Under the pieces are notes generated by a model, which did no database searches, was not told where the DNA came from, and was given only the letters and a program-made list of their open reading frames with translations. Of a stretch of DNA of 64,000 bases, positions 12,231 through 25,800 are shown one piece after another; position 1 is the stretch's first letter, and each line of letters starts with the position of its first letter. Made by a program: the position numbers and the translations under genes. The stretch is from Xylaria sp. FL1777. Lineage: Eukaryota; Ascomycota; Sordariomycetes; Xylariales; Xylariaceae. The stretch covers positions 496,001 through 560,000 of the forward strand of contig MU400514.1 of NCBI GenBank assembly GCA_022578965.1, written 5' to 3'.

Positions 12231-13620
12231 GACGGGGAAATCCTTAGCCATGAACACTGAATACAGGGCTACCCACATAACTATATTTACAGAACAGATC
12301 GCCATTCTTTAAGTTCTGGGTCGCTTAGACACTGGAATATTCCCACGCTCACTATTCGATTTAGCTGTCCCCTAATTGAGTTAACAGTAAACCACACCAC
12401 CCGAGTTATTGGAATAGGTCTTATAACAGAGCTTATCATAAATAAGCATATATAGTGTGCGATTTGACATTTCATCGTTTCGTAAGACGTGAAGTAAAGT
12501 TTTCTATTTGTTTGGACTCAACTTCTCTGAGTCCTAGATCGATGATTAAAGGGTGAGGTAGAGACGAAGCATCCTGCGATGAGCCCGATCCGAATCTTTA
12601 ATGTGTTTCCATTCCAACATCTGAATTGGGCGGCTCTGAATGCCTTTTGAAGAGCGATCAGCTTAAAAAGGTAAGTCTGACATTGGCGTATAATGAGGAA
12701 GATGGGTTAACAAGACTAAGTAGCTGGACTTGAATTCATTCTGTGCTTTAGGTATTATAGAATAGCATTTTCGGCGTAATTTTTAAGGGCTGGTTTAGTT
12801 GTTCAGTCACTAGGTAGGATGGAGCTAGGTAGATATAGCGCAAGTACCTACCTAGGTACTTAATAGCCACAATACCAGCCACAATTAAGGGCTAGTCATT
12901 TGCTGAGTTGTGTGGCGAGAGAGGCCTAAGCACAGTACCTAGCACAGTACCTAGCACCTTTTGAAGGCGGCAATACTGTCCCCACCCGCTTTCCCGAGTA
13001 GGTCTTAGTGCATCCCGTCGCGACTCTTTGATCAATCAGCAAAAGATGCAACCCCCAACAATCCAGCTACTGCAAAAAGTGTTGATTGTTCAACCTATCC
13101 CGCCTCAACATCACATCACTGCAACAGCACATCAACCCTGCGGGCGAGGTTGGCACCGCACATCTATATACTATCAACCGTCTCGAGCAGTAAAGATCGC
13201 AGCGTCGCAGAAGCAGGGATAACACCAGCAAGTGCGTGCATGCGCGCGCGTGAGTGATTGGGTGATTGAGTGATTGAGCGAGCGAGCGAGTGAGTGAGTC
13301 TGTGTGTTTGGATTGTCCCGTCTGATAAATCTCACCTCACCTCTGCTTTTCTCGAGCCTCAGCCGCCTTGACGTGGCCATGCCTTTGCTCCCTCCCGCGC
13401 GCATCGTCTAGTGTGCTGATCCGCATTCCAAAGCAAGAGCTATAGATTTACTCCCTGTTCTTGGGTACGATACGAAACCTTCGAGAGCTGTCGTTTTCTC
13501 CCTTCCTTCATCGCCGACCACCACTCGCCATCTCAATTCGCGGTGACCAGCCCCTACATATCGTCCTTGTTGTCCCTTGCTCCTATTGACAGGCGTAATT
13601 TGCTCATCCTGTAATACACG
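12231..13620. other. RPB2 promoter and leader region
   Basis: No coding frame supported. The interval includes two copies of a GCACAGTACCTA word near 12930-12957, an ACCTACCTAGGTACT word near 12846-12860, and the GTGA/GATT low-complexity stretch at 13247-13310. The final 200 bases are pyrimidine-rich, as often seen upstream of strongly expressed fungal housekeeping genes. Confidence 0.4.
13247..13310. repeat. low-complexity GTGA / GATTGAGT / GAGC tract
   Basis: Imperfect tandem units, first GTGATTG-like, then GAGC-like, then GTGA-like, ending in a short GT run, about 310-375 bases before the RPB2 ATG. It is a simple repeat in the promoter or leader, with no coding character. Confidence 0.7.
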
Positions 13621-16600
13621 ATGGCGTCATATGATGAGGGCTACGAGTACGAGGAGGAGTACGAGGAGGAAAACTACATCACGCCCGAGGATTGTTGGAA
13701 TGTCATCTCTGCCTACTTCGACACCAAGGGCCTCGTGTCCCAGCAGATCGACTCTTTCAATGATTTCCAGGCCGGCACTATCCAGGACCTACTTGACGAG
13801 TACAGCCATCTCAGCGTCGATCAGAATAACCCACCCTCCGCCGATGGTCGCGAAGTCGTATGCCGGCGCTACGAGCTGAAGTTTGGCAAGGTCACCTTCT
13901 CCCGCCCTGTCGTCTCTGAAACCGAAGGCACATCCAGTCCATTGCTGCCTTACGAGTGCAGAGACCGTAATATGACCTACGCCAGTCCCGTTTACGCCAA
14001 GGTCGATAGTAAAGTCTCCGTCTGCATCGAAGAGCCCGTTCCCCTGCACGAGATGACCGAAGAGCAGCAGAGTGAATATACCGAGACTGGCAACCAACCC
14101 ACTCGACTTGTTTGGGAGGAAGAGGAAAACGTGTTGAAGTATAAGCCAAATGGCGATCCCGTCGAAGCTCCCGACAGTCTTTTCATCGGCAAACTGCCCG
14201 TCATGGTGAAATCTAACGCCTGCCACCTGAGCCGCGAGTCCGAAGACGATCTGTTTCTTCTGAACGAGTGCCCGTACGACCAGGGTGGCTATTTCGTTAT
14301 CAACGGAAGCGAGAAGGTTCTCATTGCTCAAGAGCGTTCCGCAGCCAACATTGTTCAAGTCTTCAAGAAGAGCCAGCCGAGTCCTTACTCATATACCGCC
14401 GAGATTCGAAGCGCCCTGGAGAAAGGGTCTCGCCTCATATCGTCGTTAATGCTCAAGTTGTACACAAAGGGAGACACTACTAAGGGAGGTTATGGTCAAA
14501 CCATACACACCACACTACCCTATGTCAAGTCTGATGTGCCCATAGCCATCGTATTTAGAGCCTTAAGTGTTGTCAGTGACGAGGAAATCTTCGACGCTAT
14601 ATGCTACGATCGTAACGACAGTCAAATGCTTGAGCTGCTACGACCCTGTATCGAAGAGGCCTTTTGTATTCAAGACCAAGAAGTTGCCCTGGACTATATC
14701 GGCAAGCGTGGAAATCAAAACCAGGCGAGTGCACGAGACCGTCGTGTTCAAGCTGCCAGGGACATCCTACAAAAGGAAATGTTACCCCATATCTCTCAAC
14801 AAAAGGGTTGCGAGACTAGGAAGGCTTTCTTCCTCGGCTACATGGTTCATAAACTACTCCAATGTGCTTTGGGCCGACGGGACACCGACGATCGCGACCA
14901 TTTTGGTAAGAAGCGATTAGACCTTGCTGGGCCTCTGCTGGCGAAGCTCTTCCGCAACATAGTTCGTCGGATGACTCAAGAGGTCTTGTCGCACCTGAAG
15001 CGAAGTATCGAGCAGGGCAAGCAATTCAACATTGCCCTAGCCGTGAAATCGAACATTATTACAAGCGGATTGAAATATTCACTCGCTACCGGGAATTGGG
15101 GTGACCAGAAAAAGGCCATGAGCTCCACTGCGGGTGTCTCGCAGGTGCTAAATCGATACACGTTCGCATCTACCCTATCACATTTGCGAAGAACGAATAC
15201 TCCAGTTGGTCGAGATGGTAAGCTTGCCAAACCACGGCAGCTTCACAACACCCACTGGGGTCTTGTCTGCCCGGCCGAGACCCCCGAGGGTCAGGCTTGT
15301 GGCCTAGTCAAAAACCTATCCCTCATGTGCTCTATCAGTGTTGGTACATCGACAGAACCTATTATTGACTATATGATTCTGCGCAATATGGAAGTGTTGG
15401 AGGAGTATGATCATCATAGGTATCCTAACGCGACTAAAGTATTTCTAAACGGTGCCTGGATTGGCGTTCATCAGGATCCCAAGGCTCTCGTGAAGGATGT
15501 GCAAGAATTGCGCCGAACGAACCAGATTCCAGCAGAAGTCTCCCTGATTCGAGACATTCGTGACCGCGAATTCAAAATATTCTCCGACGCGGGCCGTGTC
15601 ATGCGGCCCTTGTATGTGGTCCAGCAAGAGGATGATCCTGAGAAGGGTGTCGAGAAGGGCACACTAGTCTTAACCAAGGACATGGTCCGGAGACTTGAGA
15701 TCGACCAGAGCCTCCCGCCTGGAAGTGATCAGTACTTTGGATGGCAAGGTCTCGTTAATGCAGGTGTCATCGAATACATGGATGCTGAAGAAGAGGAGAC
15801 TGCAATGATTTGCATGACCCCCGAGGACCTAGAAAGTTTCCGATGCACCAAACTAGGTTTACCAGATCCTTTCAACAGAGAGGATGTCTTCGCCCCTAAC
15901 AAGCGGCTAAAGACCAAGATAAATCCGACCACTCACATGTACACTCATTGTGAAATTCACCCGAGCATGCTTCTTGGCATTTGTGCCAGTATCATCCCCT
16001 TCCCCGATCATAACCAGGTAAGTACCACTACAATTTGGTTAGTCGTAGTTGCTCATCACAATCATAGTCACCTCGAAACACATACCAGTCCGCCATGGGT
16101 AAACAAGCCATGGGCTTTTTCCTAACCAATTATTCACGTCGAATGGATACCATGGCGAACATTCTCTATTATCCCCAGAAGCCGCTAGGGACAACCAGAT
16201 CGATGGAATTCTTGAAATTCCGAGAATTGCCTGCTGGTCAGAATGCAATTGTAGCCATTGCTTGCTATTCAGGTTATAATCAAGAAGATTCCGTCATCAT
16301 GAACCAGAGCAGCATTGACCGTGGCCTGTTCCGCAGTCTGTTCTTCCGCTCTTACTCTGATTCGGAGAAACGAGTTGGCATCAACACTGTGGAGCAATTT
16401 GAGAAGCCTTTCCGTGCCGATACACTACGTCTTAAACAAGGGACATATGACAAACTTGATGATGATGGGATTATCGCACCTGGCATCCGTGTCTCCGGTG
16501 AGGACATTATTATAGGGAAAACCGCGCCCATTAGCCCAGACAATGAAGAGATGGGCCAGCGTCAAAAGATACATGTCAAACGAGATGCCTCTACACCACT

Positions 16601-17518
16601 TCGAAGTACTGAAAGTGGTATCGTGGACTCAGTAGTACTCACTACCAACGCCGACGGTTTACGTTTCGTCAAAGTGCGGGTCCGAACTACGAAAATCCCC
16701 CAAATCGGTGACAAGTTTGCCTCTCGCCATGGGCAGAAGGGTACTATTGGAGTGACGTTCCGTAACGAGGACATGCCCTTCACCCGCGAGGGCATTGTCC
16801 CCGATATCATCATTAACCCGCACGCAATTCCTTCGCGCATGACAATTGCTCATTTAATCGAGTGTTTGCTTAGTAAAGTGTCGACTCTCAAGGGCATGGA
16901 GGGCGATGCCACTCCATTCACCGACGTTACTGTGGACTCAGTCTCAAGTCTGCTCAGAGAGCACGGTTACCAGTCGCGTGGATTTGAGGTGCTATACCAT
17001 GGACATACAGGACGCAAACTGCGGGCTCAAGTCTTCTTCGGGCCCACATACTACCAGCGACTTCGACACATGGTGGATGACAAGATCCATGCCCGTGCGC
17101 GCGGACCGGTGCAAATTATGACTCGCCAACCTGTCGAAGGTCGTGCCCGTGATGGTGGTCTTCGTTTCGGAGAAATGGAACGCGATTGCATGATTGCTCA
17201 TGGTGCTGCAGCTTTCCTAAAGGAACGACTGTTTGAAGTTTCCGACGCTTTTAGAGTCCACATTTGCGAGATTTGCGGACTCATGACGCCGGTCGCGTAA
17301 GTTTCCAATCGTTTACCATTTGACTCGGCAATTAAGTACTAATCTAGCTATCTAGTCAACTTGGTCAGCAAAATTTTGAGTGTCGTCCTTGCAAAAACAA
17401 GACGAAGATTGCTCAAATCCATATTCCTTATGCGGCGAAGCTATTGTTCCAAGAGCTCCAGGCTATGAATATCGCTTCACGCATGTTTACAGACCGATCC
17501 GGCGTGACGATCCGATAA
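13621..17518 (+). CDS. RPB2: DNA-directed RNA polymerase II subunit RPB2
   Basis: Second-largest subunit of RNA polymerase II, which with RPB1 forms the nuclear catalytic centre. Three exons (13621-16017, 16068-17296, 17356-17518) encode about 1262 residues, a normal length. After an acidic N-terminus come the protrusion, lobe and fork regions (for example [20 protein letters not shown]), the hybrid-binding domain ([29 protein letters not shown]), and the C-terminal zinc-binding motif HICEICGL...ECRPC. Intron 1 falls exactly between FPDHNQ and [11 protein letters not shown], and the 59-base second intron splits the zinc motif region. Frames restore cleanly with GT-AG borders. As a standard phylogenetic marker, this gene is the best handle for naming the organism. 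Confidence 0.99.
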
Positions 17519-18413
17519 CCCGCTTAGCCGACGTGATTTCCCCCTAGCTTTTCGCGTATTACGAGGGTGAAATAGAGAGTACGGCTACTCTACATAATTG
17601 TTCTTGTTGCTACTACTATCAATCTGTATTCACTGCATTGGGGCGGCGTTTTTTGCGTCCTTTTCTTCAGGTTTTGAGGAGGACGAAGGAAAGCTTGCAC
17701 GTTATTTTATTGCGTGGAATCGTAGCCCACGGCTAGGAGGTGTTGCAATTGCAAGCGGAAGGAAACCAGATATAATCCCCCATTGTTGCTCGGCTCAAAA
17801 GTCTAGATAGAATGCTAAGTGGATTAAATTACATTATATAATGCATCAACCACTCGAGGACTGGAAGTTCTGGCATCCTGAAATGGAGTCCTCCATACGA
17901 CACTCGCCCCACAAGACGGTGACCTTGAAATAACCCCACGAAACCAGAGCAAGCTCACAGATTAAGGTCAATTTCGTAGCACTTGCACTTAGCGCATAAT
18001 TAAGAAAATAAAGAGTCAAAGTTTAAGAGATATGTTCCATTAGATCTTAATGATACCAATCTCTCCATACTAGACTCCTTGCTGTAGAAATGTAGAGTAC
18101 TGCTATTAATAGACAGCGATGACTGTAGCGCGAGGTGTGGCTACAAAACGGAGAATAACGGTCGGGAATGGTAACAAGCTGTCCCCATCACCGTTCCCGT
18201 TAGGTAATGGTTATATTGCTTCGGGAATGTTTTGCTTGACGTTCCACGCATTGCCCGGAGCGCGACGCTATCGTGATACGCCAGAATCCCACCCCATTGG
18301 ACGCATTCTCATACACAACAGAAATGATGCATAGGATCTAATGATCTCCATATTCAAATAGGAAGAACAGGGCATGTTAAGGCTTATTGAAATACACACA
18401 CAATCTGGTTTGA
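17519..18413. other. intergenic region between convergent RPB2 and HET genes
   Basis: About 0.9 kb holding the 3' regions of two convergent genes. I see no coding frame with recognisable features and no structured RNA that I can support. Confidence 0.4.
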
Positions 18414-20626
18414 TTAAACTAAGTTCAGCCCAGTGCACAATTCCGCCTGCCACTGCTCGGATTGCATAAGTCCCTCTACATAGCAATCCCCAACCAGCTT
18501 CCACCCCCCATCACCACTATTTCGCACCACATATGGACTCTTCCCCCCAGCCAGGAGCACAACTTTGTCTCCAATCTCCGTGTCGTACGGCACGAGTGCG
18601 AGATAGCCTTTCGAGGTCTTGGCAAGCCGCTGGTTGTAGATGTAGCCAACTGGGAACGTGCTAGAAGTATTTGCTGAGGATATCGCGCTGGCCAGCCCGC
18701 CAATAATCCCCGGAATGCGTCCCAGCCCTTGTATCCTCTTCATCGTATGCTTCCAAGCCTTCACTAATTCGGTCATTCCCTGCTCACGATTCGCCCCTAG
18801 GTCCCCTTTGACCATGGTTCTGTAGAATATCGGTTCTAAATCCTCGCGAGTAGGGTATTGGCCAAGGGAAAGGGCAAACCTTTTCCACTTGGCTAACATC
18901 ACTAGCTGAGCGTTTTGTTCTTGACTGGTCTGGCCGGCCTTATAGAACACCTGAAACATGTTGCTGGTCAATGTTCGGATGGACGTCTCCTCGTCAGCGT
19001 CATCACAGCGAACCAAGTATCGCGACGCTTCCAGATCGAAGCCGAACTTGTCGTCAGTGTTGATTTTCACACTATGGAATTTATCTGTCTGATCTTCAAT
19101 GGTGTCGAATATAAATCCTTGTAGGGTTAATGTCACACCGTCTGGCCTCAGTTCGGCGCAACATTGAGAATTGCCACTGGCAGTGAGACGAGAGCCTTCT
19201 GTGCTCTCAAGTCGGGCGTGCAGCGTAATTGGTCCCATGTCTTGTACAACAGTGTGTTCCGGCACTTGTTTAACATCGTAGCTAAAGTCTGGAACCCAAG
19301 AAGGTAGTTTCAGCGGTTTTGCGTGGTCGGTTCGTGGATTCGGAATCGGCAGACATACAGGCCTTGGACAAAGCTGTAGGATGTCAAGATTTTCACTAGC
19401 CCGCATAATCTCCAGCGCTACGTCACGATAGCAAATGGACGTTTCGGTTTTATAGTTGGGCTCAACTTTAGGAATGCCTGGATCAAGCCCTTTTTCCGCC
19501 AAGCCCAGAATACCATAGATCTTGTCACGCGGATTTGTGGCCTCAAACCACCTATATCGAAGGAGTAGGCTCAGGAGATTCTTCCCGTTTGGGTGAGAGG
19601 CCCTCAGTCTCTGGGCCTCAAATAATGCTCGGATTTGGTAGATGTAGCGTTCAGGCAATGCAACCTGTCTCCCATGGAGAACCAAGTATTTTTCTGCGCC
19701 ACCACATAAAGTTTTCCAATTGATGGTTAGCTCTCCAAAGTAGACAACAATCTCTTTCGACTTGCTAGTCTCTTGAACGATCCAGATTCTATTCCACCAA
19801 GGGCGCTTGAGTAGTGCTCTTATTGCGTCATTCTCCTTAACAAACCTTGCGACCTTATCACTGTGGTACTTCCCATCGGGTTCCAATATAGTTTTCATGA
19901 GTTGCGTTGGAGATTGGACACGCCTCTCCCATGATGTCGTTTGGTCGTCAGTGACCTGTTGGCCGTCTTTCAGGGCCCGTTCATTGGATTTACGAAACGT
20001 ATCAAAAGCGATCTGGATATTGCTGATCAATTCGGTGTCGAAATCTCCATTCTCGTCCACCTCATTCGCGTCGGGGCCAAGCCACACGATGGTGCGCTGC
20101 GCGTTCTCGTAGTTCGACCCCATGCGCTTCACCTATCGGCCAAATCATCAGATACAGAACAAGATATCTCGACAGATGGGTAACGCACCTGTTCACTCTT
20201 GTCATCAAGATTTTCCTGATTGATGCATAAAGCATCCACCCAAAGAATCCGTGGCTTATCCTCGTATCGCAGGCGATCAAGCACAATGGCCAAGTTCTTG
20301 GTAATCGAGACGTTGCCAGCATCTTCCCAGTCTTGGGAATTGAAGGTGTCGGTAACCTCTTTCTCGAATGACCATGCGGCTGTGTTGGTTGGTATTGATG
20401 ATGATAGAGACGATGATGAAGGTTTCCTCCGACGTCTTTGAACTCTGATATTGGACGTCTCTTTGTTGTCCCCCCAAACATACGACAGCGCCTCAAATTG
20501 TGAGTGCTTAGTTGAATTGACATGCTCAAGTCCTACCTTGATGACTTTGCTACGGCTCCCCGGAAAGAGAATGAGTAGGCGGATCTCTTGGGGGCCGGTG
20601 ATTGGTGTATATTCGTATGCCGACAT
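18414..20626 (-). CDS. HET-domain protein (heterokaryon incompatibility)
   Basis: Heterokaryon-incompatibility (HET, PF06985) family protein, a fungal self/non-self recognition and cell-death trigger class. Two exons (20626-20189 and 20132-18414) give about 718 residues; the 56-base intron is phase 0. The HET domain is N-terminal: FEALSYVWGD at about residues 43-52, then ILWVDALCINQENLDDKSEQV, with the intron directly after the SEQ, followed by RMGSNYENAQRTIVWLGPD. The long C-terminal part (from about residue 250) has no partner domain I recognise (no NACHT, WD40 or ankyrin), which fits the large class of HET-only genes. A serine-rich insertion at about residues 68-80 interrupts the early domain. 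The allele partner or trigger cannot be told. Confidence 0.93.
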
Positions 20627-22832
20627 ATTTGGTGTCTCACCAGTCGTTGGTGATTCAAAATTAATGTATATTAAGCCGTGAGATGGACCATTCCGATCTT
20701 GGTGACGATAACGTTGATCAATGGACTTGATGGGGCTAATTATTTTTCAAGTCCCAGGAAAGTATTTACGGTGCGTGTTTCCGTAATGAGATCGATTAAA
20801 AAGGTTCTAGAGGCCACCCACCTAGAATCAGTGCTGCGCCCGTCCACACTCTTATAGATCTATGACAGCAAGGGTCAGTTAAACCAGAACACAAGTTCGG
20901 GTCCGAGTGGGAATGGAGGGGTCGCAGAGAGGTGATAAATGATCCAATAAGCACGACTGTGGCATTCTACGGCTGTAACGGACATGGGTTTCAACGATAC
21001 ACCATCTGCCAGCCTTTCTGCGACAGGATAGTGATAAAGAGAATATCATGCATAACGAATCGTCAAAACCACGGCCACTAGCAAGAGAAGCGAGGGGCGC
21101 GATACCGGCCCAGGTTTTGCCAGCTGTACCTAGCTAGTTGCTAAAGAACTGTCTGTAGAATCATTTGAAGATCGTTACGAGCTACCTATGTATCTATTGG
21201 TATGCGACCTATTGCCCACTAGGTGCAGTGGCGTAAAGGCCCAAACGACAACACCAAGTACCGGAGACTTGTGTAAATGGGCCGCCGAGTCTTATGTATT
21301 GTTGTATACTTAAAGTAGACGTAGAATATGTGTCACGCCGTCAATAAAGGCAGTATAGGTTGCAGCCAACTGTACCTAGTATTCTGATGTTACCTAAGTT
21401 AGATATACTACCAGAGCGTTTTTCAATTATGTGACGGAGGAAAAACGACGCCGTTAATCTCCGTACGAAATTAAAGGTCTATATAGCGTGCCGTCACAAG
21501 TTATAAATTTATTTCATAATTTGCATAGGTCACGAATGGATTGAAGCCGGATGCTATACGTGTTTACCCTACCGCTAACTCAGCGAACTCTGAGGCTTGG
21601 AGACAAGAATTAAGTTGGTCGACAAAGAAGATTCTTCGCCATCGCAAATAACTCAGCCCTTCCGTAGGTATATAGATCTCCTAGAGCCTTTTCAGTAGGT
21701 CCTGAAAGTTACAAGGTTTGGAACCAGCGATTACTGAGCATTTCACACAGCCTGCTAGCTCTTGGTAACCAAGACCTACTATAGTAGCTCATCAACTGTT
21801 ATGAACTAACTTTTTTAGAGGTGGTAAGCTCAGTAGGAGTTAAATATGCCATTATTATATTTCATATCTAGGAGGATAGTGAAGAGGCCTAGTTCAAAGA
21901 GTTTAGGAACTAAACCGCGATAATAAAATGAGGCCAGGAACGGATCCGAAAGCTCTGCTAGCTCGCCGGTAACGAAGGCTATGAATGCACTTGATCTAAT
22001 ACATGCTGTATCAATAAAACAAGTAGTGCAGAACTCAGCGAAGCAACAGGTTCCATTTTCTCTCAGAATGCAAAAATGGATATCTGCTACGCTTACCTAG
22101 CCAACTACGGTTATTCTAACCCTAACAGTGAGCTAATTGCGTCAAGGTAGTGCGCTCGGGGATGGACGCTTCAAGAGCTAATTACGCTTGCTCAAGTGTT
22201 CTTCTAGGACATGTGTCTTGGGCGGCAATTATGACGAGGGCTACGTTGAGCAGGAAATTTTTTTTAGATATAACTGGCATGGAAGCACATATTTTAGTGC
22301 CTTAAAAAACCGAGACTTGGAAGATGTTCTAAGTTAGGTACTAATAGCAACAAGAATTACGTATGTTAAGAGGCAAAAATAATTCAAATCGAAGAACATG
22401 GCCTACTATCTTCTAGGAATAGTTAGCTAATATTAACTGGTCATGTTTTTACAATATCCCGCTTGTGCGTTGAAATGGGCAGAGTGTCAAACTGCAAGAA
22501 AAGGTGCCGGTCACTCCCCAGGATAAACACAGGCTCACCACGGCAGTCCCATGTCTAAAATCCATGGTTTATACTAGGGACCTATTAATTAAGCAAATAG
22601 CAATAGATTCTTTATACTGAACTAAAGAGAACAGATACATGGGACCCACTAGCCATGGGGAAATGACCAGATTCTACGAAGTTCAGTACAGAAGTCTCTC
22701 TAATAATGTATGCCCCTGGCAGATTTCGAGCTAAATCGCCGATCTTCCTTGTCAAGCTTGAAAACCAGAGCTGCCCCGCTTACTGACGCCATGCTCACCC
22801 TCAAGCAGCGAGTGAGGGGATTGTTGGGCCAA
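20627..22832. other. AT-rich intergenic region upstream of the HET gene and downstream of Argonaute
   Basis: About 2.2 kb without a supportable gene. The left end should contain the HET promoter. From about 21,300 to 22,700 the sequence is AT-rich and irregular, resembling decayed repeat DNA, but I could not find matching terminal repeats or a transposase frame. Confidence 0.35.
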
Positions 22833-25800
22833 CTAAATGTAGAACATACTATCCTTCAATCTGTCGTGAATCTTCAGTTCATCCTGTGACGGCGTAGCTC
22901 CTTTGATAGTACTGCCTGCTAAAGAAGGTGCCACAGAGTTAGAAGGGCTCTCAAACACATGGGAAAGGTAGCGCCTGGCCCTCTCACACAGGATATCGGC
23001 GTAGTAAGCGGGCGCACAATAACTGACCGCCTTAGTGGCACGGCCAAACACGTAACACATGCTTTGCGTTATCATCTGCAGCTCGTCCGCTATGTTCTTC
23101 CCAGGTCCCTTGGAAGAAGAGCGGAATATCTCATCTAGTATGACGAAGTAGTGAGCCGGTCTTGCCGTTCCCTTGATAGCGGCATGGCTTTGCAAGAAAA
23201 AATCCCAATTGCGCGCTTCCGTGACACCTCGATCAACCACTGTGCCAGCTTTAGAGTTGCCCGAACGGTCAGCATCAGATTCTTTCGTCACATAAAACCG
23301 CGTGTGATGTCGCTTGCCTACAATGACGATCGTCATTCGCGGTAGGCCCTTGGCTTGGTCTGAGGCTGGATATAATTCCTTGCATGCGGCGCGCAGCAGC
23401 GGCTCTTCTTTCTCCAACACGGTCGAGTACTGGCCCTCAGAGACGCCATCGCGATAGATGAGAATATTCTCTGGGTAAACCGCATGTTTTCCCTTTTGGC
23501 GCCATAATGCCAACCGCGACTTTAGCATATCTGTAAGATCCGAGACCATCTCTTGGCGACTTCTTGCTTGGATCCTTAGGATGCCGGGCCACTGACTTAA
23601 TTTACAATTGATATTGGCGACCATGGCAGAAACACTAGGGGCAAAATCCGATGAACCCGGAGAGGGGTGCGTCACATCAATTCCAACGACCATGGTTTTG
23701 TCTTGCGTGATCAACCCCAGACGTTGAGGTTGGACAAGCTGGTTGTCACCACCAAGTTTAAGGTTGACTTTGAGAGCTTCATTACGAAGGTATTGGTCTT
23801 GACCTTTTGCAATCTTCGAGCCAACACTACATATAGTATGAATACCATACTTTACGTCAGCGAGCTGCTTGATGTGATTATATACCGGTATTGGGCTTGC
23901 AGGTAGAACCACAAAGAGGACTTGCAGGTTTGCTGCAGCGCGCCCAATGAACTCCTCGAGAGCAGGATCATCAGTCTCTCTGAGTTCTACTCTTTTACTT
24001 GGGAGTGGGTTGCTAACTTCGATACCGGTTGATTTCAAAACTTTACTAAATTTTTCCATGAGCTCGTTAAGTTGTTGGGAGGTAAACTTGTAGGCATGAG
24101 GATACAGAGTCGGCATGTCGATATAAAGACACGACCAATTCCGTAACACTGTGGTTGAAGAGAACTTGAGCGACGCAGAGTCGCGTGGCACCATGTTCCA
24201 ACTGCCGCTCATCACGTGGGCTTGCTCATTACGCCCGTAGACAACCTTGGGTTCGGCGAGCAAACGAGCCTGGACAGTAATGAGGTCGGGCGATACGGAA
24301 ACCCCAAAGCTATTCTAAGAGGTCACGTTAGTCACTCATGCGATGTAGGCGGCATCACCGTGACCGGAGATTAGCTTACAAGCTGAGTGAAGGCGCCTGT
24401 AGATATGCCGGCAGTGATTAGTCCTTTTGACACGATTGAATTGGCATTATCTGCAGGACCTCGAACTGCAAATTGTATCATTCTCTGAGTTTGGGACGAG
24501 CTCAGATGGCTCTTTGCAGGCTGGCCAGGCAACACAACGCAGACTTGAGCGGGTAAATATGACGGGTTCGCTTTTGTGCCAACATTGACGACAGGCAGTG
24601 TGGGGTCCCTAATTTGGATGTTATACGCTTCGTTACTACGTTAGTACTTTGATGGATATCGAGCTAGTGGAATGCGTACTATTCTTAAAGTAATCATAAA
24701 CGGAGATATATCGACCTCCAGCAGACACAAGACCTCCCCGCTTTTTTTTAGGGGCGGATGGGGACTTCTCTCCACGATCTTCTAGCCAGAACTCCACGTC
24801 CTTGGCGCCAGATCCAGACTCCCGTACGCGGGGAGGGTGTGCCAAACCCGTGCCATCGTCTCGGGTAGCAAGACCACAGATACTCTTAACGCGTATGATA
24901 ACGTCGCCGTTTCTATTCCTCTTTTCCTCAAGGTGAGTCGTCGTGACTCTAAGTCTATTCAGAAAAGAGATGAGCTTGAAGCGGCTGTTGTGCTGAAGGA
25001 AGTTGCGAATTAATTGGTCAAGCGGTACAGAGTTGTAAAAAGCCGAGTGGCTAACGTTAACGTTAAGCAGCATACGGCCCGTGGCTGGTCGAACGCTTGT
25101 GAAGAAGCCGCGTATGGCTTTGAGTCCGGCCTCAAGATCGTAGGTCTCAGCATCGACAAGAGAGAAGCTCTTGGAGGTACCAAGAGTCGCAATCGCATTG
25201 GAGGACTTAGCGTGGTGATTAATGAGGATGTTTAAGGCCTGAATAATAGGTAACTTCCCTCCATACTGAGACTTCAGGTTTGTGGACGTGAGGTAATTAA
25301 TCAGGTCAGCTACAGGGAGCGTATTAGTCAACTCGAGTTTAACGGTGTACCGAGGGGCATTTTCGCGAGGTTCATCTTCGCCTTCGGCGCGATAAGACAG
25401 GGCGACGGCCTGCTCTTTGATCTTCAGCCGTGCAATAAGAATGGACCTGAAGTCTGTCACTATGTCCTGTTGAAGCTCGTGCAGGTCGGGTGATTGCAAG
25501 AACAGCCGAATGATTTGCGCAAGCTTCCGGCCGGTGGCGGCGGGAGTGACAGACAAATGATATTGATGCAGCACAAGCCGCTCTGAGGGCTTCAGGATGC
25601 AATAGTTGGCCCAAAGCACGAGGCCTGTCCCACTAGTACCGAAGCTCGGGCGCGTAGGGAAGGCCTCATCGAGGCCCATGCTAGCCAAGCTAGCAGTGGT
25701 GCCACCCAGCAGCGAATTCTCGATCTGGGCGACCCTTGGATCGGGGACGGGTACTCCTCCAGGTGGACTGTAATGGGAGAGTTAGGGTGGCGTGTCGGTC

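Noticed and set aside
13789..14358. 189-codon frame antisense to RPB2
   Set aside because: Lies entirely inside the well-supported RPB2 exon; long antisense frames are expected in biased codons.
21300..22700. Possible transposon remnant next to Argonaute
   Set aside because: Texture is AT-rich and irregular, but there are no matching terminal repeats, no target duplication and no transposase or reverse-transcriptase frame.
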